Source of the DNA: Streptomyces lavendofoliae
GTDB taxonomy: Bacteria > Actinomycetota > Actinomycetes > Streptomycetales > Streptomycetaceae
Length of the DNA stretch: 64,000 nucleotides
Direction: 5' to 3'
Assembly (NCBI RefSeq): GCF_014649735.1
Contig: NZ_BMTP01000003.1
Location: 248,001 to 312,000, forward strand
Numbering within the stretch: the stretch's first letter is position 1; each line of letters begins with the position of its first letter. Both the position numbers and the translations under genes were made by a program. Below are positions 55,046 to 63,274 of the stretch, one piece after another. The notes beneath the pieces were generated by a model. It searched no databases and was not told where the DNA came from. It worked only from the letters and a program-made list of their open reading frames with translations.

Positions 55046-56980
55046 CTACGGCTTCCACCACGCGGCGGAGGCGTCCCGGAGGGTGTTCGTCCCGCAGTGC
55101 ACCTCGCCCATGCCCAGGTGGTACGTGTACCAGTCGTCGATGTACGAGACCTTCATCCCGGCGCCCGTGTAGGCGGCGGTCACGGCGGCGTTGAAGACGT
55201 CCTTGCCCCCGATGACCGGTCCCCACTGGCGCGGGGCCAGGTACCGGTCGCCGGCCAGCAGGATGCCGTTGACGGCGCCGGGGACGTACGCGCTGGTCAT
55301 GACGGCGCCGGGGCCGGCGGCCCGCCCGTCGCGCCGGACCAGCCGCTTCTGCTGGCCGTGTTCGGCGACCACGTCCGGTACCTGGCCGGCGCCCAGCCGC
55401 GACAGGCGGGGCATCCGGTCCCCGCGCTCGCCCACCGGCTCCGTGCCGCGCGTGTACAGCGCCGGTACGCGCACGATCTCGGCGTCCGTCACGCCCGTCT
55501 CGCGCCGCAGGACCGCCAGGTTCGCCTCGATCCGCCGGGCGGCCATGGTGTTGTCGGCCACCAGCCACTTGGAGGCGAGGGCCTGGGCGATGGTCTCCTT
55601 CGGCGCGAACCGCTCGGGCGAGTCCGGCACGGAGAACATCCGGGTGCCGCCGTGCCCCGCCTTCTGCGCGTCCCGCAGCAGCTTCAGTCCGGCCTCGGGG
55701 TCGGCGATGCCGAGCCGCCAGCCGCGCGGGGTGCCCGGCGCCGGGAGGAACTGCACGAACTCGTCCACGTGACCCACGTGCAGCCACGACGTGTCGAGCA
55801 GCAGCGGGTCCTGGAGGCCCTGGGACGCCAGCATCGTCCGCATCGCCCGCGCGGGCTTGGAGCCGTCGTCCTTGCGCTCGCCCATGATGATCCGCCCGGC
55901 GGGGAAGGACCGGCCGCCGTGCGTGTACGGGGGGATGGTCTCCAGGTTCCCCATCGAGTTCAGGGTCCACTCCTCCGAGTCGCGGACCCCGGTGACCTGG
56001 ACGACGCCCACGCCGTCGCCGCGCATCCGCTCGAACAGCTCGCGGCCCGCCTCGCGGTCGGGCTGCGCCGAGCGCAGCATCACGCGGATGATCTGGCGCT
56101 GTCCGCCGGGGCCGGTCATGCTCACGTACCCCGGCTCGACGAAGTCCTGCGCCCAGATGTCCTCGTACTTGTCGAAGGTGACGAGCGGTAGGCCGATCCC
56201 GGCGGCCTTCACCTCCTTGGCCAGACCGTTGACGAACGCCTGCTGCCCGCGGGCGTAGTCGTCCTTGCCCGGCACCTTGGTGACCAGGACCTGCTGGGCC
56301 TTCTGGAGGTGGTGGTGCGTCAGCAGGGGGGCGACGCGGAGGGTGATGTCGTCCTTCACGGCCGGCCTGCCGGGCACGGTGACGGTCAGGCGGATCACCG
56401 CGCGGCCGTCCCAGACCTTGCTGTCCCGGACGATGTCGGTGCTCTCGACCGCGAACTCGAGGCCGCCGCGCAGCTCGGCGGCCGTCAGCCGGGTCTTGCC
56501 CGTGACGTGGGCCCAGCCGGTGGCGCGCTTGACGAAGACGCGGGTGTACCTGCCGCCGGCCGGGACGCTGACCGCGCCGGTGGCGGTGGCGGGCAGGCCG
56601 GCCGTCGGGACGGCGCGGACCCGGGCCAGGTCGGCGAGGTCGGCGGAGCCGTTGATCACGGCGTCGGAGGCGTCGTCGCAGGCCGCGAGCGCGGCGTCGG
56701 TCAGGGGCTTGCCGCCGGGGCCGGCGGTGGGGCAGCGCTTGGTGTCGTCGTCGATGTTGGGCAGGAAGACCGCGCCCCGGGCCGTGTTCCAGGTGTCCTC
56801 CCCCGCGGCGTCCGTCGTGCCGGTGACGTCGACCCTGCCGTCCCGGTCCACGTCGGCGCGGAGGTCGACGGAGGGCGGTGCCGGGGCGCCGGGCGCGGCG
56901 GACACCGGCGCCGCGGGCACCAGCACGGCGCCTATCGCGGTCAGGGCCAGGGCTGTTCGTCTCGTGGTGCTCGTAACCAC
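55046..56980 (-). CDS. Secreted protein-arginine-deiminase (PAD)-like enzyme
   Basis: A 644-residue protein starting [31 protein letters not shown], a signal peptide with AxA cleavage near residue 29. A middle domain (about 35-230) has the immunoglobulin-like layout of PAD proteins. The catalytic domain has [11 protein letters not shown] (Asp), [13 protein letters not shown] (His-Asp pair) and the C-terminal [12 protein letters not shown] (Cys629). These correspond to D350, H471/D473 and C645 of human PAD4. It converts peptidyl-arginine to citrulline in known members. It is outside the cell here, so possible targets are foreign or envelope proteins. A calcium requirement is not provable. Confidence 0.87.
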   Translation of the reverse strand: MVTSTTRRTALALTAIGAVLVPAAPVSAAPGAPAPPSVDLRADVDRDGRVDVTGTTDAAGEDTWNTARGAVFLPNIDDDTKRCPTAGPGGKPLTDAALAACDDASDAVINGSADLADLARVRAVPTAGLPATATGAVSVPAGGRYTRVFVKRATGWAHVTGKTRLTAAELRGGLEFAVESTDIVRDSKVWDGRAVIRLTVTVPGRPAVKDDITLRVAPLLTHHHLQKAQQVLVTKVPGKDDYARGQQAFVNGLAKEVKAAGIGLPLVTFDKYEDIWAQDFVEPGYVSMTGPGGQRQIIRVMLRSAQPDREAGRELFERMRGDGVGVVQVTGVRDSEEWTLNSMGNLETIPPYTHGGRSFPAGRIIMGERKDDGSKPARAMRTMLASQGLQDPLLLDTSWLHVGHVDEFVQFLPAPGTPRGWRLGIADPEAGLKLLRDAQKAGHGGTRMFSVPDSPERFAPKETIAQALASKWLVADNTMAARRIEANLAVLRRETGVTDAEIVRVPALYTRGTEPVGERGDRMPRLSRLGAGQVPDVVAEHGQQKRLVRRDGRAAGPGAVMTSAYVPGAVNGILLAGDRYLAPRQWGPVIGGKDVFNAAVTAAYTGAGMKVSYIDDWYTYHLGMGEVHCGTNTLRDASAAWWKP

Positions 56981-57189
56981 CGTTCGTCCCTTCGTGGGGG
57001 GCGGGTCATCGAGCCGGAAGAGGGCGTGGAGGGGTACCGCGTTGCCTGGGACGCGCGAGAAGGCGTACGGGGGCCGGGGATCGGCGGATTCGTCCCGGTG
57101 GGTGGGGCCCCGGAGGTGCGGGGCGGGGTGTGCGCGGCCGGCCGGCCGGCGGGATGCTGGAGCCCCCTCGCCCGGAAGGACCCTCCGTC

Positions 57190-57525
57190 GTGCTCGTCGC
57201 CCGTTCCGTCGCCCTGTTCGTCGCCGCCGCGCTGTTCGAGATCGGGGGTGCCTGGCTCGTGTGGCAGGGCCTGCGGGAGAACAGGGGCTGGATCTGGATC
57301 GGCGCCGGGGTGGCCGCGCTGGGTCTGTACGGGGTGGTGGCCACGCTCCAGAGCGACGACGCGTTCGGGCGGGTGCTGGCGGCGTACGGCGGGGTGTTCA
57401 TCGCCGGGTCGCTCGCCTGGGCCATGGTCGCGGACGGCTACCGCCCGGACCGCTTCGACGTCATCGGCGCGCTCGTGTGCCTGGTCGGCATGGCGGTCAT
57501 CATGTACGCCCCGCGCGGCGACTGA
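57190..57525 (+). CDS. YnfA (UPF0060) family membrane protein
   Basis: A 111-residue protein with four membrane helices. It has [27 protein letters not shown] at the start, [31 protein letters not shown] (family signature) and [14 protein letters not shown] at the end. It is related in fold to SMR-type small multidrug exporters. The start is GTG at 57190 behind GGAAGGA. No partner gene is adjacent. Confidence 0.88.
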   Translation: MLVARSVALFVAAALFEIGGAWLVWQGLRENRGWIWIGAGVAALGLYGVVATLQSDDAFGRVLAAYGGVFIAGSLAWAMVADGYRPDRFDVIGALVCLVGMAVIMYAPRGD

Positions 57526-57657
57526 GGCCCGCGCGCTCTTGAGGCCCGCATGCGCCCGGGTCCCGAGCTCCGCCGGGTGTGGGACGCGGACCGGGCCGCG
57601 ACCGGGTACGTCACCGGTCGCGGCCCCGTGGCCGTCGGGGCCGTGGGCCCGGGGCGG

Positions 57658-57969
57658 CTAGCGCACCGCGGAGAGGGTGCCGAGCAGCCCCTGGACGAAC
57701 TGGGTGGCGCCGGCCAGGCCGCCCGCCGAGGCGAGCTGGGTGGCGCCGCCGAGCGGGGCCGTCAGGCTGCCCAGGGGGCCGGACGCGCCACCGGGGAGCC
57801 CGCCGGGAAGGCCGCCCGGGACGGCGCCGGTGAGGCCGCCGGGCACGGCACCGGTGAGGCCGCTCAGCGGGTCGGCGGCCTGGGCGGTGGCCGCGCCGCC
57901 GAGGGCGATGGTCGCGGTGGCGGCGGTGGTGGCGACGATGCGGGTGGTGAGGCGGCGGGTCCTGGTCAT
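57658..57969 (-). CDS. Small secreted Gly/Pro-rich protein
   Basis: A 103-residue protein with a signal peptide (RRLTTRIVATTAATATIALGGAATAQA, cleavage at about residue 31) and a short mature part with repeated LTGAVPGG units. No cysteines and no chaplin domain were found, so it is not a chaplin. GGAAAG precedes the ATG at 57969. It is divergent from the P450 gene across paired operators, so the two may be co-regulated. Confidence 0.7.
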   Translation of the reverse strand: MTRTRRLTTRIVATTAATATIALGGAATAQAADPLSGLTGAVPGGLTGAVPGGLPGGLPGGASGPLGSLTAPLGGATQLASAGGLAGATQFVQGLLGTLSAVR

Positions 57970-58111
57970 GGGCTTCTTTCCGTTGGTCGGTGCTCCGGCC
58001 CGGCTGGTCCGGGCCGGCCTCGCGGTGCGGTACCGGGACAACGCTCCGGCCCGGCCGGAAGGCACGGCCGCCGCCCCGGGCGCCTCCCGCGGTGGCTCGA
58101 CGGCAGGAGGA

Positions 58112-58162
58112 TGGCGCCATTGTGGCGCCATCAGGGCTTGTAGTGGCACCAAACTGGTGTCA
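58112..58162. promoter_or_regulatory. Two 8-N3-8 operator-like palindromes before the P450 gene
   Basis: TGGCGCCA (58112-58119) and TGGCGCCA (58123-58130) are 3 bases apart, and TGGCACCA (58144-58151) and TGGTGTCA (58155-58162) are also 3 apart, with centres 32 bases from each other (three turns). The form fits a ribbon-helix-helix or similar repressor binding cooperatively. They lie about 95-140 bases before the P450 ATG and about 145-190 bases before the divergent secreted-protein ATG. No repressor gene is adjacent. Confidence 0.65.
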
Positions 58163-58253
58163 CCATGGCGGCGTGAGGGCTCCGCCCGCCACGCCGGCCG
58201 GACGGGCCACCGCCCCCGCACGCCGGCGTCCCACCGCGAAGGAAGGCATCACC

Positions 58254-59450
58254 ATGTCCCAGGAACCCGTCCGGTTACCTCGCGACCGTGCCGAGGACCA
58301 CCCCCTCGACCCGCCCCCCGGACTCGCCCGTCTGCGCGAGGAGCGGCCGCTGGCGCGGATGCGCTACCCCGACGGGCACGTCGGCCGGCTGGCCACCGGT
58401 CACGCCACGGTCCGCGCGATAGCGGCCGACCCCCGTTTCAGCTCGCGGTACGAGCTGATGCACTACCCGTTCCCCGGAGGCCCGGACGGCCCGCTGCCCC
58501 CGGCACCGCCCGGCGACATGACCGGGATGGACGCCCCCGAGCACACCCGCTACCGCCGGCTGCTCGCCGGCCGGTTCACCGTCCGCCGGATGCGCGAGCT
58601 GACGGCGCGGGTCGAACGGATCACCACCGACCACCTCGACGCCATGGAGCGTCATGGACCGGTCGTCGACCTGATCGAGGCGTACGCCCACCCCGTCCCG
58701 GCCCTGATGATCTGCGAGCTGCTCGGCGTCCCCGAGGCCGACCGCGAGATGTTCACGCGCCGCGCCGCCGCCGTCTTCGACGCCGAGGCGCCCGTGGAGG
58801 AGCAGACCGCCGCGCTGACCCGCCTCGGGGAGTACGTCCACGAACTGGCCCTCGCCAAGCGGAAGCACCCGACCGACGACGTGCTCGGCGAGCTGACCCG
58901 CACCGACCTCACCGACGCGGAACTCGCCGGCGTCGGCAGCTTCCTCCTCGCCGCCGGGCTCGACACCACAGCCAACATGATCGGCCTCGGCACCCTCGCC
59001 CTGCTCCGCCACCCGGACCAGGCCGCCGCCCTGCGCGCCGAACCGGAGTCGGCCGACCGGGCGGTGGAGGAACTGCTGCGCTACCTGACCATCGCCCACA
59101 CGGGAGCCCGGGTGGCGTTGGAGGACGTCGAACTGGACGGACAGGTGATCAGGGCGGGGGAGACGGTCACCCTCTCGCTGGAGGCCGCCAACCGGGACCC
59201 GGCCCGGTTCCCCGATCCCGACACCCTCGACCTGCGCCGGAAGGCCACCGGACACCTCGCCTTCGGCCACGGCCCCCACCAGTGCCTGGGCCAGCAACTG
59301 GCCCGCGTCGAGCTGCGGGTGGCCCTCCCGGCGCTGTTCACCCGCTTCCCGACCCTGCGGTCGGCCGTGCCGCCCGAGGAGGTGCGGCTGCGTCGGAACA
59401 CCAGCGTCCACGGCGTGCGGCGGCTGCCGGTCACCTGGGACGAGGGGTGA
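58254..59450 (+). CDS. Cytochrome P450
   Basis: A 398-residue soluble bacterial P450 (CYP105/107-like style). I-helix AGLDTTANMIGLG, ExxR in EELLRYL, and heme loop FGHGPHQCLGQQLAR with Cys344. The start MSQEPVRLPRDRAEDHPLDP follows GGAAGG. The downstream ferredoxin overlaps by GTGA. Substrate not predictable from this alone; there are no biosynthetic neighbours, so a xenobiotic or orphan oxidation is as likely as antibiotic tailoring. Confidence 0.95.
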   Translation: MSQEPVRLPRDRAEDHPLDPPPGLARLREERPLARMRYPDGHVGRLATGHATVRAIAADPRFSSRYELMHYPFPGGPDGPLPPAPPGDMTGMDAPEHTRYRRLLAGRFTVRRMRELTARVERITTDHLDAMERHGPVVDLIEAYAHPVPALMICELLGVPEADREMFTRRAAAVFDAEAPVEEQTAALTRLGEYVHELALAKRKHPTDDVLGELTRTDLTDAELAGVGSFLLAAGLDTTANMIGLGTLALLRHPDQAAALRAEPESADRAVEELLRYLTIAHTGARVALEDVELDGQVIRAGETVTLSLEAANRDPARFPDPDTLDLRRKATGHLAFGHGPHQCLGQQLARVELRVALPALFTRFPTLRSAVPPEEVRLRRNTSVHGVRRLPVTWDEG

Positions 59451-59701
59451 CCGGGCGGAAGGCGGCCGGGCGGGAGGCGGCGGCGGTCGTGCTGCGCGTC
59501 GACCGCGACCGCTGCGCCGGCTCCGGCATGTGCGTACTGACCGCTCCTGGGGTGTTCGACCAGGACGCCGGGGACGGCCGCGTCCTGCTGCTGGACGCCC
59601 GCCCGCCGGCCGGCCCGGCGGCCACCGCCGCCCGGGAGGCCGCCGGTCTCTGCCCCGCCGGCGCGATCGCCGTCCGCGCGGCCCCCGCCCCGGACCGGTG
59701 A
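59447..59701 (+). CDS. 3Fe-4S ferredoxin, P450 electron donor
   Basis: An 84-residue ferredoxin with CAGSGMCVLTAPGVF and a third cysteine in GLCPAGAI, the 3Fe-4S pattern of P450-linked actinobacterial ferredoxins. The GTG start overlaps the P450 stop (GTGA), so expression is coupled and it is the probable electron donor to the preceding P450. A reductase is not encoded here. Confidence 0.9.
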   Translation: MTGRKAAGREAAAVVLRVDRDRCAGSGMCVLTAPGVFDQDAGDGRVLLLDARPPAGPAATAAREAAGLCPAGAIAVRAAPAPDR

Positions 59702-59704
59702 GCC

Positions 59705-60394
59705 TCACGGGCCGATGCGCTCGATCCGGCCCGCCCGCATCTCGGCGGTCCGGTCGGCGAAGTGCCGTACCAGCGCCGGCTCGTGGCAGATGAAGAGGTA
59801 CCCGAGCGCGAACCGCTCCTGGAGGTCCGAGAGGAGGTTGAGGATCCCGGCCCGGACCGACGGGTCGAGCGCGGAGACCGGCTCGTCGAGGACCAGGAGC
59901 CTGGGCTCGCACGCCAGGGCGCGGGCGATACCGGCGCGCTGACACTGGCCGCCGGACAGCTCGTGCGGCCGCCGGCCGCCGTGCGCGGCCTCGTCCAGAC
60001 CGACCAGGGCGAGCAGCTCGGCGACCCGCGCGGGGCCGGTGGCCGCGTCCCAGCGGCCCTGGACGCGCAGCGGTTCGGCGACGGCGTCCCGGATGGTGCG
60101 GCGCGGACTGAGCGAACCGTACGGGTCCTGGAAGACCGGCTGCATCGCCGGGCGCAGCGGGCGCAGGGCCCGCTCGTCGAGCCCGGTGAGCTCGCGCCCC
60201 TCGAACCGCACCTCCCCGGCGTCCGGCCGGCGCAGTCGCAGCACGGCGGCCGCGGTCGAGGACTTGCCGCACCCCGAGGGGCCGACGAGGGCCAGGGTCT
60301 CGCCGGCGCTCAGGTCGAAGGAGACGTGGTCGACGGCGACCACCGGGCCGTACCGTACGACCAGGTCGCGGACCTCCAGCAGGCTGCCGCTCAC
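59705..60394 (-). CDS. ABC transporter ATPase, oligopeptide/nickel type (DppF-like)
   Basis: A 229-residue ATPase with Walker A GPSGCGKSS, signature LSGGQCQRAGIARAL, Walker B LLVLDEPVSALD and ICHEP as the H-loop. The start is GTG at 60394, overlapping the stop of the preceding ATPase by GTGA. It lacks the C-terminal oligopeptide-binding extension that DppF usually carries (normal about 320 residues), so it is a short form. The four genes of the importer are adjacent and overlapping on the minus strand. Confidence 0.9.
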   Translation of the reverse strand: MSGSLLEVRDLVVRYGPVVAVDHVSFDLSAGETLALVGPSGCGKSSTAAAVLRLRRPDAGEVRFEGRELTGLDERALRPLRPAMQPVFQDPYGSLSPRRTIRDAVAEPLRVQGRWDAATGPARVAELLALVGLDEAAHGGRRPHELSGGQCQRAGIARALACEPRLLVLDEPVSALDPSVRAGILNLLSDLQERFALGYLFICHEPALVRHFADRTAEMRAGRIERIGP

Positions 60395-61377
60395 GCGCGC
60401 CCCGGGAACAGGCCGGCCGCCGATGCGGGCACGGCGTCCCAGCGGTGGCAGGAGACCGACCGGACGGCGTCCACGCGCAGCGGCTCCGGGCTCCGCGTCC
60501 GGCAGCGCTCCTCGGCGAGCGGGCAGCGCGGCGCGAAGGCGCACCCGGGCGGCAGCGCGCCGGGGGCGGGCGGCACCCCGGGGACGGCGGGCAGCCGGCC
60601 ACCCCGCGCCACGGGGGTGAGCGCGGCCAGCAGCCCCGCGGTGTACGGGGCGCGGGGGCGGCCCAGCACCCGGTCCGCGGGGCCCGACTCGACGTGCCGT
60701 CCCGCGTACATCACCAGCACCCGGCCGGCGTGCTCCCGGACCGCCTCCAGATCGTGGGTGACGAGCACGAGCGCCGCGCCCGTCGCCTCCCGCCGCTCGG
60801 TGAGGACGCGCAGCACCTGCTCCCGCAGGTCGCGGTCGAGGGCCGTGGTGGGCTCGTCGGCCACGACGAGTTCGGGTTCGCCGACCGTCGCCATGGCGAT
60901 CACGGCGCGCTGCCGCATACCGCCGGACAGCTCGTGCGGATACGCGCGGCCCCGGGCCGCGGGAACGCCGACACGTTCCAGGGCACGCGCCGCCCGGGCC
61001 CGGGCGTCCCGCCGGGACACGCGCCGCAGCGAGCGGACGGCGGCGGCCAGTTGGTCCTCGACCGGGTGCACGGGCGACAGCGCGGACAGCGCGTCCTGCG
61101 GGACGAGCGCCACCCGCCGCCCCCACAGCCGGGCGGCTTCCTCCCGCACGCCGGTGGTGCCGGTGGCCGTCCGCATCCGGACGGTGCCGCCGACGGTCGC
61201 CCCGCGCGGCTCCAGGCCGAGCAGGGCCCGTGCCGTCAGGGACTTGCCGGCGCCGGACTCGCCGACGATGGCGAGGACGTCGTCCCCGTACACGTCGAAG
61301 GACAGGCCGCGCACCACCTCGACGGCTCCGAAGGCGACCGTGAGGTCACGCACGGAGAGCAGTGGTTCATCCGCCAT
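60391..61377 (-). CDS. ABC transporter ATPase, oligopeptide/nickel type (DppD-like)
   Basis: A 328-residue ATPase with Walker A VGESGAGKSLT, signature LSGGMRQRAVIAM, Walker B LVVADEPTTALD and the C-terminal oligo_HPY motif with cysteines (CAFAPRCPLAEERC). The latter often binds an Fe-S cluster or is structural in DppD/OppD proteins. The ATG overlaps the permease stop by 11 bases. Confidence 0.93.
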   Translation of the reverse strand: MADEPLLSVRDLTVAFGAVEVVRGLSFDVYGDDVLAIVGESGAGKSLTARALLGLEPRGATVGGTVRMRTATGTTGVREEAARLWGRRVALVPQDALSALSPVHPVEDQLAAAVRSLRRVSRRDARARAARALERVGVPAARGRAYPHELSGGMRQRAVIAMATVGEPELVVADEPTTALDRDLREQVLRVLTERREATGAALVLVTHDLEAVREHAGRVLVMYAGRHVESGPADRVLGRPRAPYTAGLLAALTPVARGGRLPAVPGVPPAPGALPPGCAFAPRCPLAEERCRTRSPEPLRVDAVRSVSCHRWDAVPASAAGLFPGRA

Positions 61378-63274
61378 GGGGGGACCTCCTCGTGGTGCGG
61401 GTCGGGCGGGCTGCGGCCGAGAGCGCGACGGCGAGCCCCGCGAGCAGCGCCAGCGCGAGGGCGGGCGCCAGCGCCGCCCACGGCGCCCGCTCGACGTAGG
61501 CGCGGGACTCCTCCAGCAGCAGCCCCCATTCGGGGGCGGGCGGCCGGGCGCCGAGCCCCAGGAAGCCCAGCGACGCCAGGGCGAGCGCCATGCCCGGCAG
61601 GCGCAGCGCCGCGTGGCGGGCGACCGGCCCGGCCACGGACGGCAGGACGTGCCGCCACAGGATCCAGCCGGGTATCGCCCCGATCGCCTTCTGGGCGAGC
61701 AGGAAGCCCGACGCCCTTACCTCCTGGACGAGGGCCGCCGCGTGGGCCGCGAGCGGCGGCCAGGAGATCAGGGCCACGGCGAGCGCGGCGCCGTCCGTGC
61801 CGGGGCCGAGGACGGCGGCGACCAGGATGCCGGCGATCACCGGGGGCAGGGCGTTGGCGATGTCGGAGAGGCCGGACGTCAGGCGCGGCACGAAGCCGAG
61901 GGCCACCGCGACGAGCCAGCTGAGCGCGCACACGGCCACCGCCGTGCCGACCGTCGCGGCCGCCCCGTGGCCGAGGCGGGCGAGCACGTCGCGGCCGAGG
62001 CCGTCCGCGCCCAGCGGGTGCGCCGGGGACGGTGCGGCGAGGCGGGCGGCGGCGTCGACGGTGTACGGGTCGCGCAGCAGGCCCCACCCGATGACGGCCG
62101 CCAGGACGGCCGCGAGGGCGGCCGGCACGGCGGGCGCGACCCGCCGGGCGGGGGCGGCGGGCAGCGTCAGCCCCGCGTCCCGCAGCGCGGGGCCCAGCAG
62201 CCGCCGCCGGACCAGGGCCGCGAGGGCGCCGACCGCCAGTCCCAGCGCGAGCAGCGCCAGCACGGCGCCCTGGAGCAGCGGGAGGTCCTGCGACGTCGCC
62301 GCGCCCAGCGCCGTACGCCCGATCCCGGGCACCGCGAACACCGTCTCCACGGCCACCGCACCGCCCGTGAGCCCCACCGCGACCATGCCGAACTGCGGGA
62401 CCAGGGGCGGCAGCGCGCGGCGGAGCGCGGCGAGCGCGACCCGCGCCGGGGACACTCCCGCCCCGCGCCACAGCTCCACCCACCGCTCGCCGAGCACGGC
62501 GGGCAGCGCGTCGGCGACGAGCCGCCCCAGCAGCCCGCCCGCCGGGACGCCGAGCGCGACGGCGGGCCCCACCAGGTGCGCGGGGCCCTGCCAGCCGGAG
62601 GTGGGCAGCAGTCCGAGCCACACCCCGGCGACGATCAGCACGACGGTGGCGAGCAGGAACTCGGGCACGGCGGCGAGCATCGCCGCGAACGCCCCGGACG
62701 TGCCGCGCCCGCGCACCAGGACGGGTGCGGCGAGGGCGACGGCCACGATCAGCGCCACCGTGAGGGCGGCGCCCATCAGGCCCAGGGACACCCGGAGTCC
62801 GGTGACCACGGACGGCAGGACGTCGGTGCCGGACACCCACGAGGTGCCGAGGTCGCCCCGCAGGAGGCCGGCGGCCCAGCGGACCGGCGGCGTCACCGGC
62901 CCTGCGTCCAGCCCGAGATCGGCCCGGATCGCGTCCAGCGCCTCGGGCGTCGCCTCCTGCTCGGCCGACCGGGCACGCAGCACCGTGAGCGCCGGGTCGC
63001 GGCCGGACAGCCAGGGCAGCAGCCCGACGACCGCGAGGACGACGCCGAGCGCCCCGACCGTCCCGGCCGCCCGCGCCACCCGCCCACCGCCGGGCACCCA
63101 CCGTCGGGTGCCGTGCCCACCGCCGCGCCCCCCGCGGGGTGCCCGGTCCGCGCCGGCGGTGCCGGGGCGGACCGATCCGACGGTGCGGGTCAGGTCGGCG
63201 GCACCGCGCCGGAGTCCGGCGGCGGTGCGGCGCAGTCCGTGCCGGGCGGAGCCCTCCGCCGTCGCGCCGCTCAC
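61367..63274 (-). CDS. Fused ABC permease (DppB-DppC type in one chain)
   Basis: A 635-residue membrane protein with two BPD_transp_1 domains. The N-terminal 60 residues are basic and disordered. The first permease half (about 66-350) has RADLGLDAGPVTPPVRWAAGLLRGDLGTSW, typical of DppB, and ends with the EAA-like loop region around WVELWRGAGVSPARVAL. The second half (about 375-625) is DppC-like (AHPLGADGLGRDVLARLGHGA, and RASGFLLAQKAIGAIPGWILWRHVLPSV as the EAA loop). Usually these are two genes of 300-330 residues. The GTG start at 63274 overlaps the binding-protein stop (GTGA). Confidence 0.9.
   Translation of the reverse strand: MSGATAEGSARHGLRRTAAGLRRGAADLTRTVGSVRPGTAGADRAPRGGRGGGHGTRRWVPGGGRVARAAGTVGALGVVLAVVGLLPWLSGRDPALTVLRARSAEQEATPEALDAIRADLGLDAGPVTPPVRWAAGLLRGDLGTSWVSGTDVLPSVVTGLRVSLGLMGAALTVALIVAVALAAPVLVRGRGTSGAFAAMLAAVPEFLLATVVLIVAGVWLGLLPTSGWQGPAHLVGPAVALGVPAGGLLGRLVADALPAVLGERWVELWRGAGVSPARVALAALRRALPPLVPQFGMVAVGLTGGAVAVETVFAVPGIGRTALGAATSQDLPLLQGAVLALLALGLAVGALAALVRRRLLGPALRDAGLTLPAAPARRVAPAVPAALAAVLAAVIGWGLLRDPYTVDAAARLAAPSPAHPLGADGLGRDVLARLGHGAAATVGTAVAVCALSWLVAVALGFVPRLTSGLSDIANALPPVIAGILVAAVLGPGTDGAALAVALISWPPLAAHAAALVQEVRASGFLLAQKAIGAIPGWILWRHVLPSVAGPVARHAALRLPGMALALASLGFLGLGARPPAPEWGLLLEESRAYVERAPWAALAPALALALLAGLAVALSAAARPTRTTRRSPHGG

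Noticed and set aside
57658-57969. The small secreted protein as a chaplin or rodlin
   Set aside because: It has no chaplin core, no cysteine pair and the wrong repeat type.
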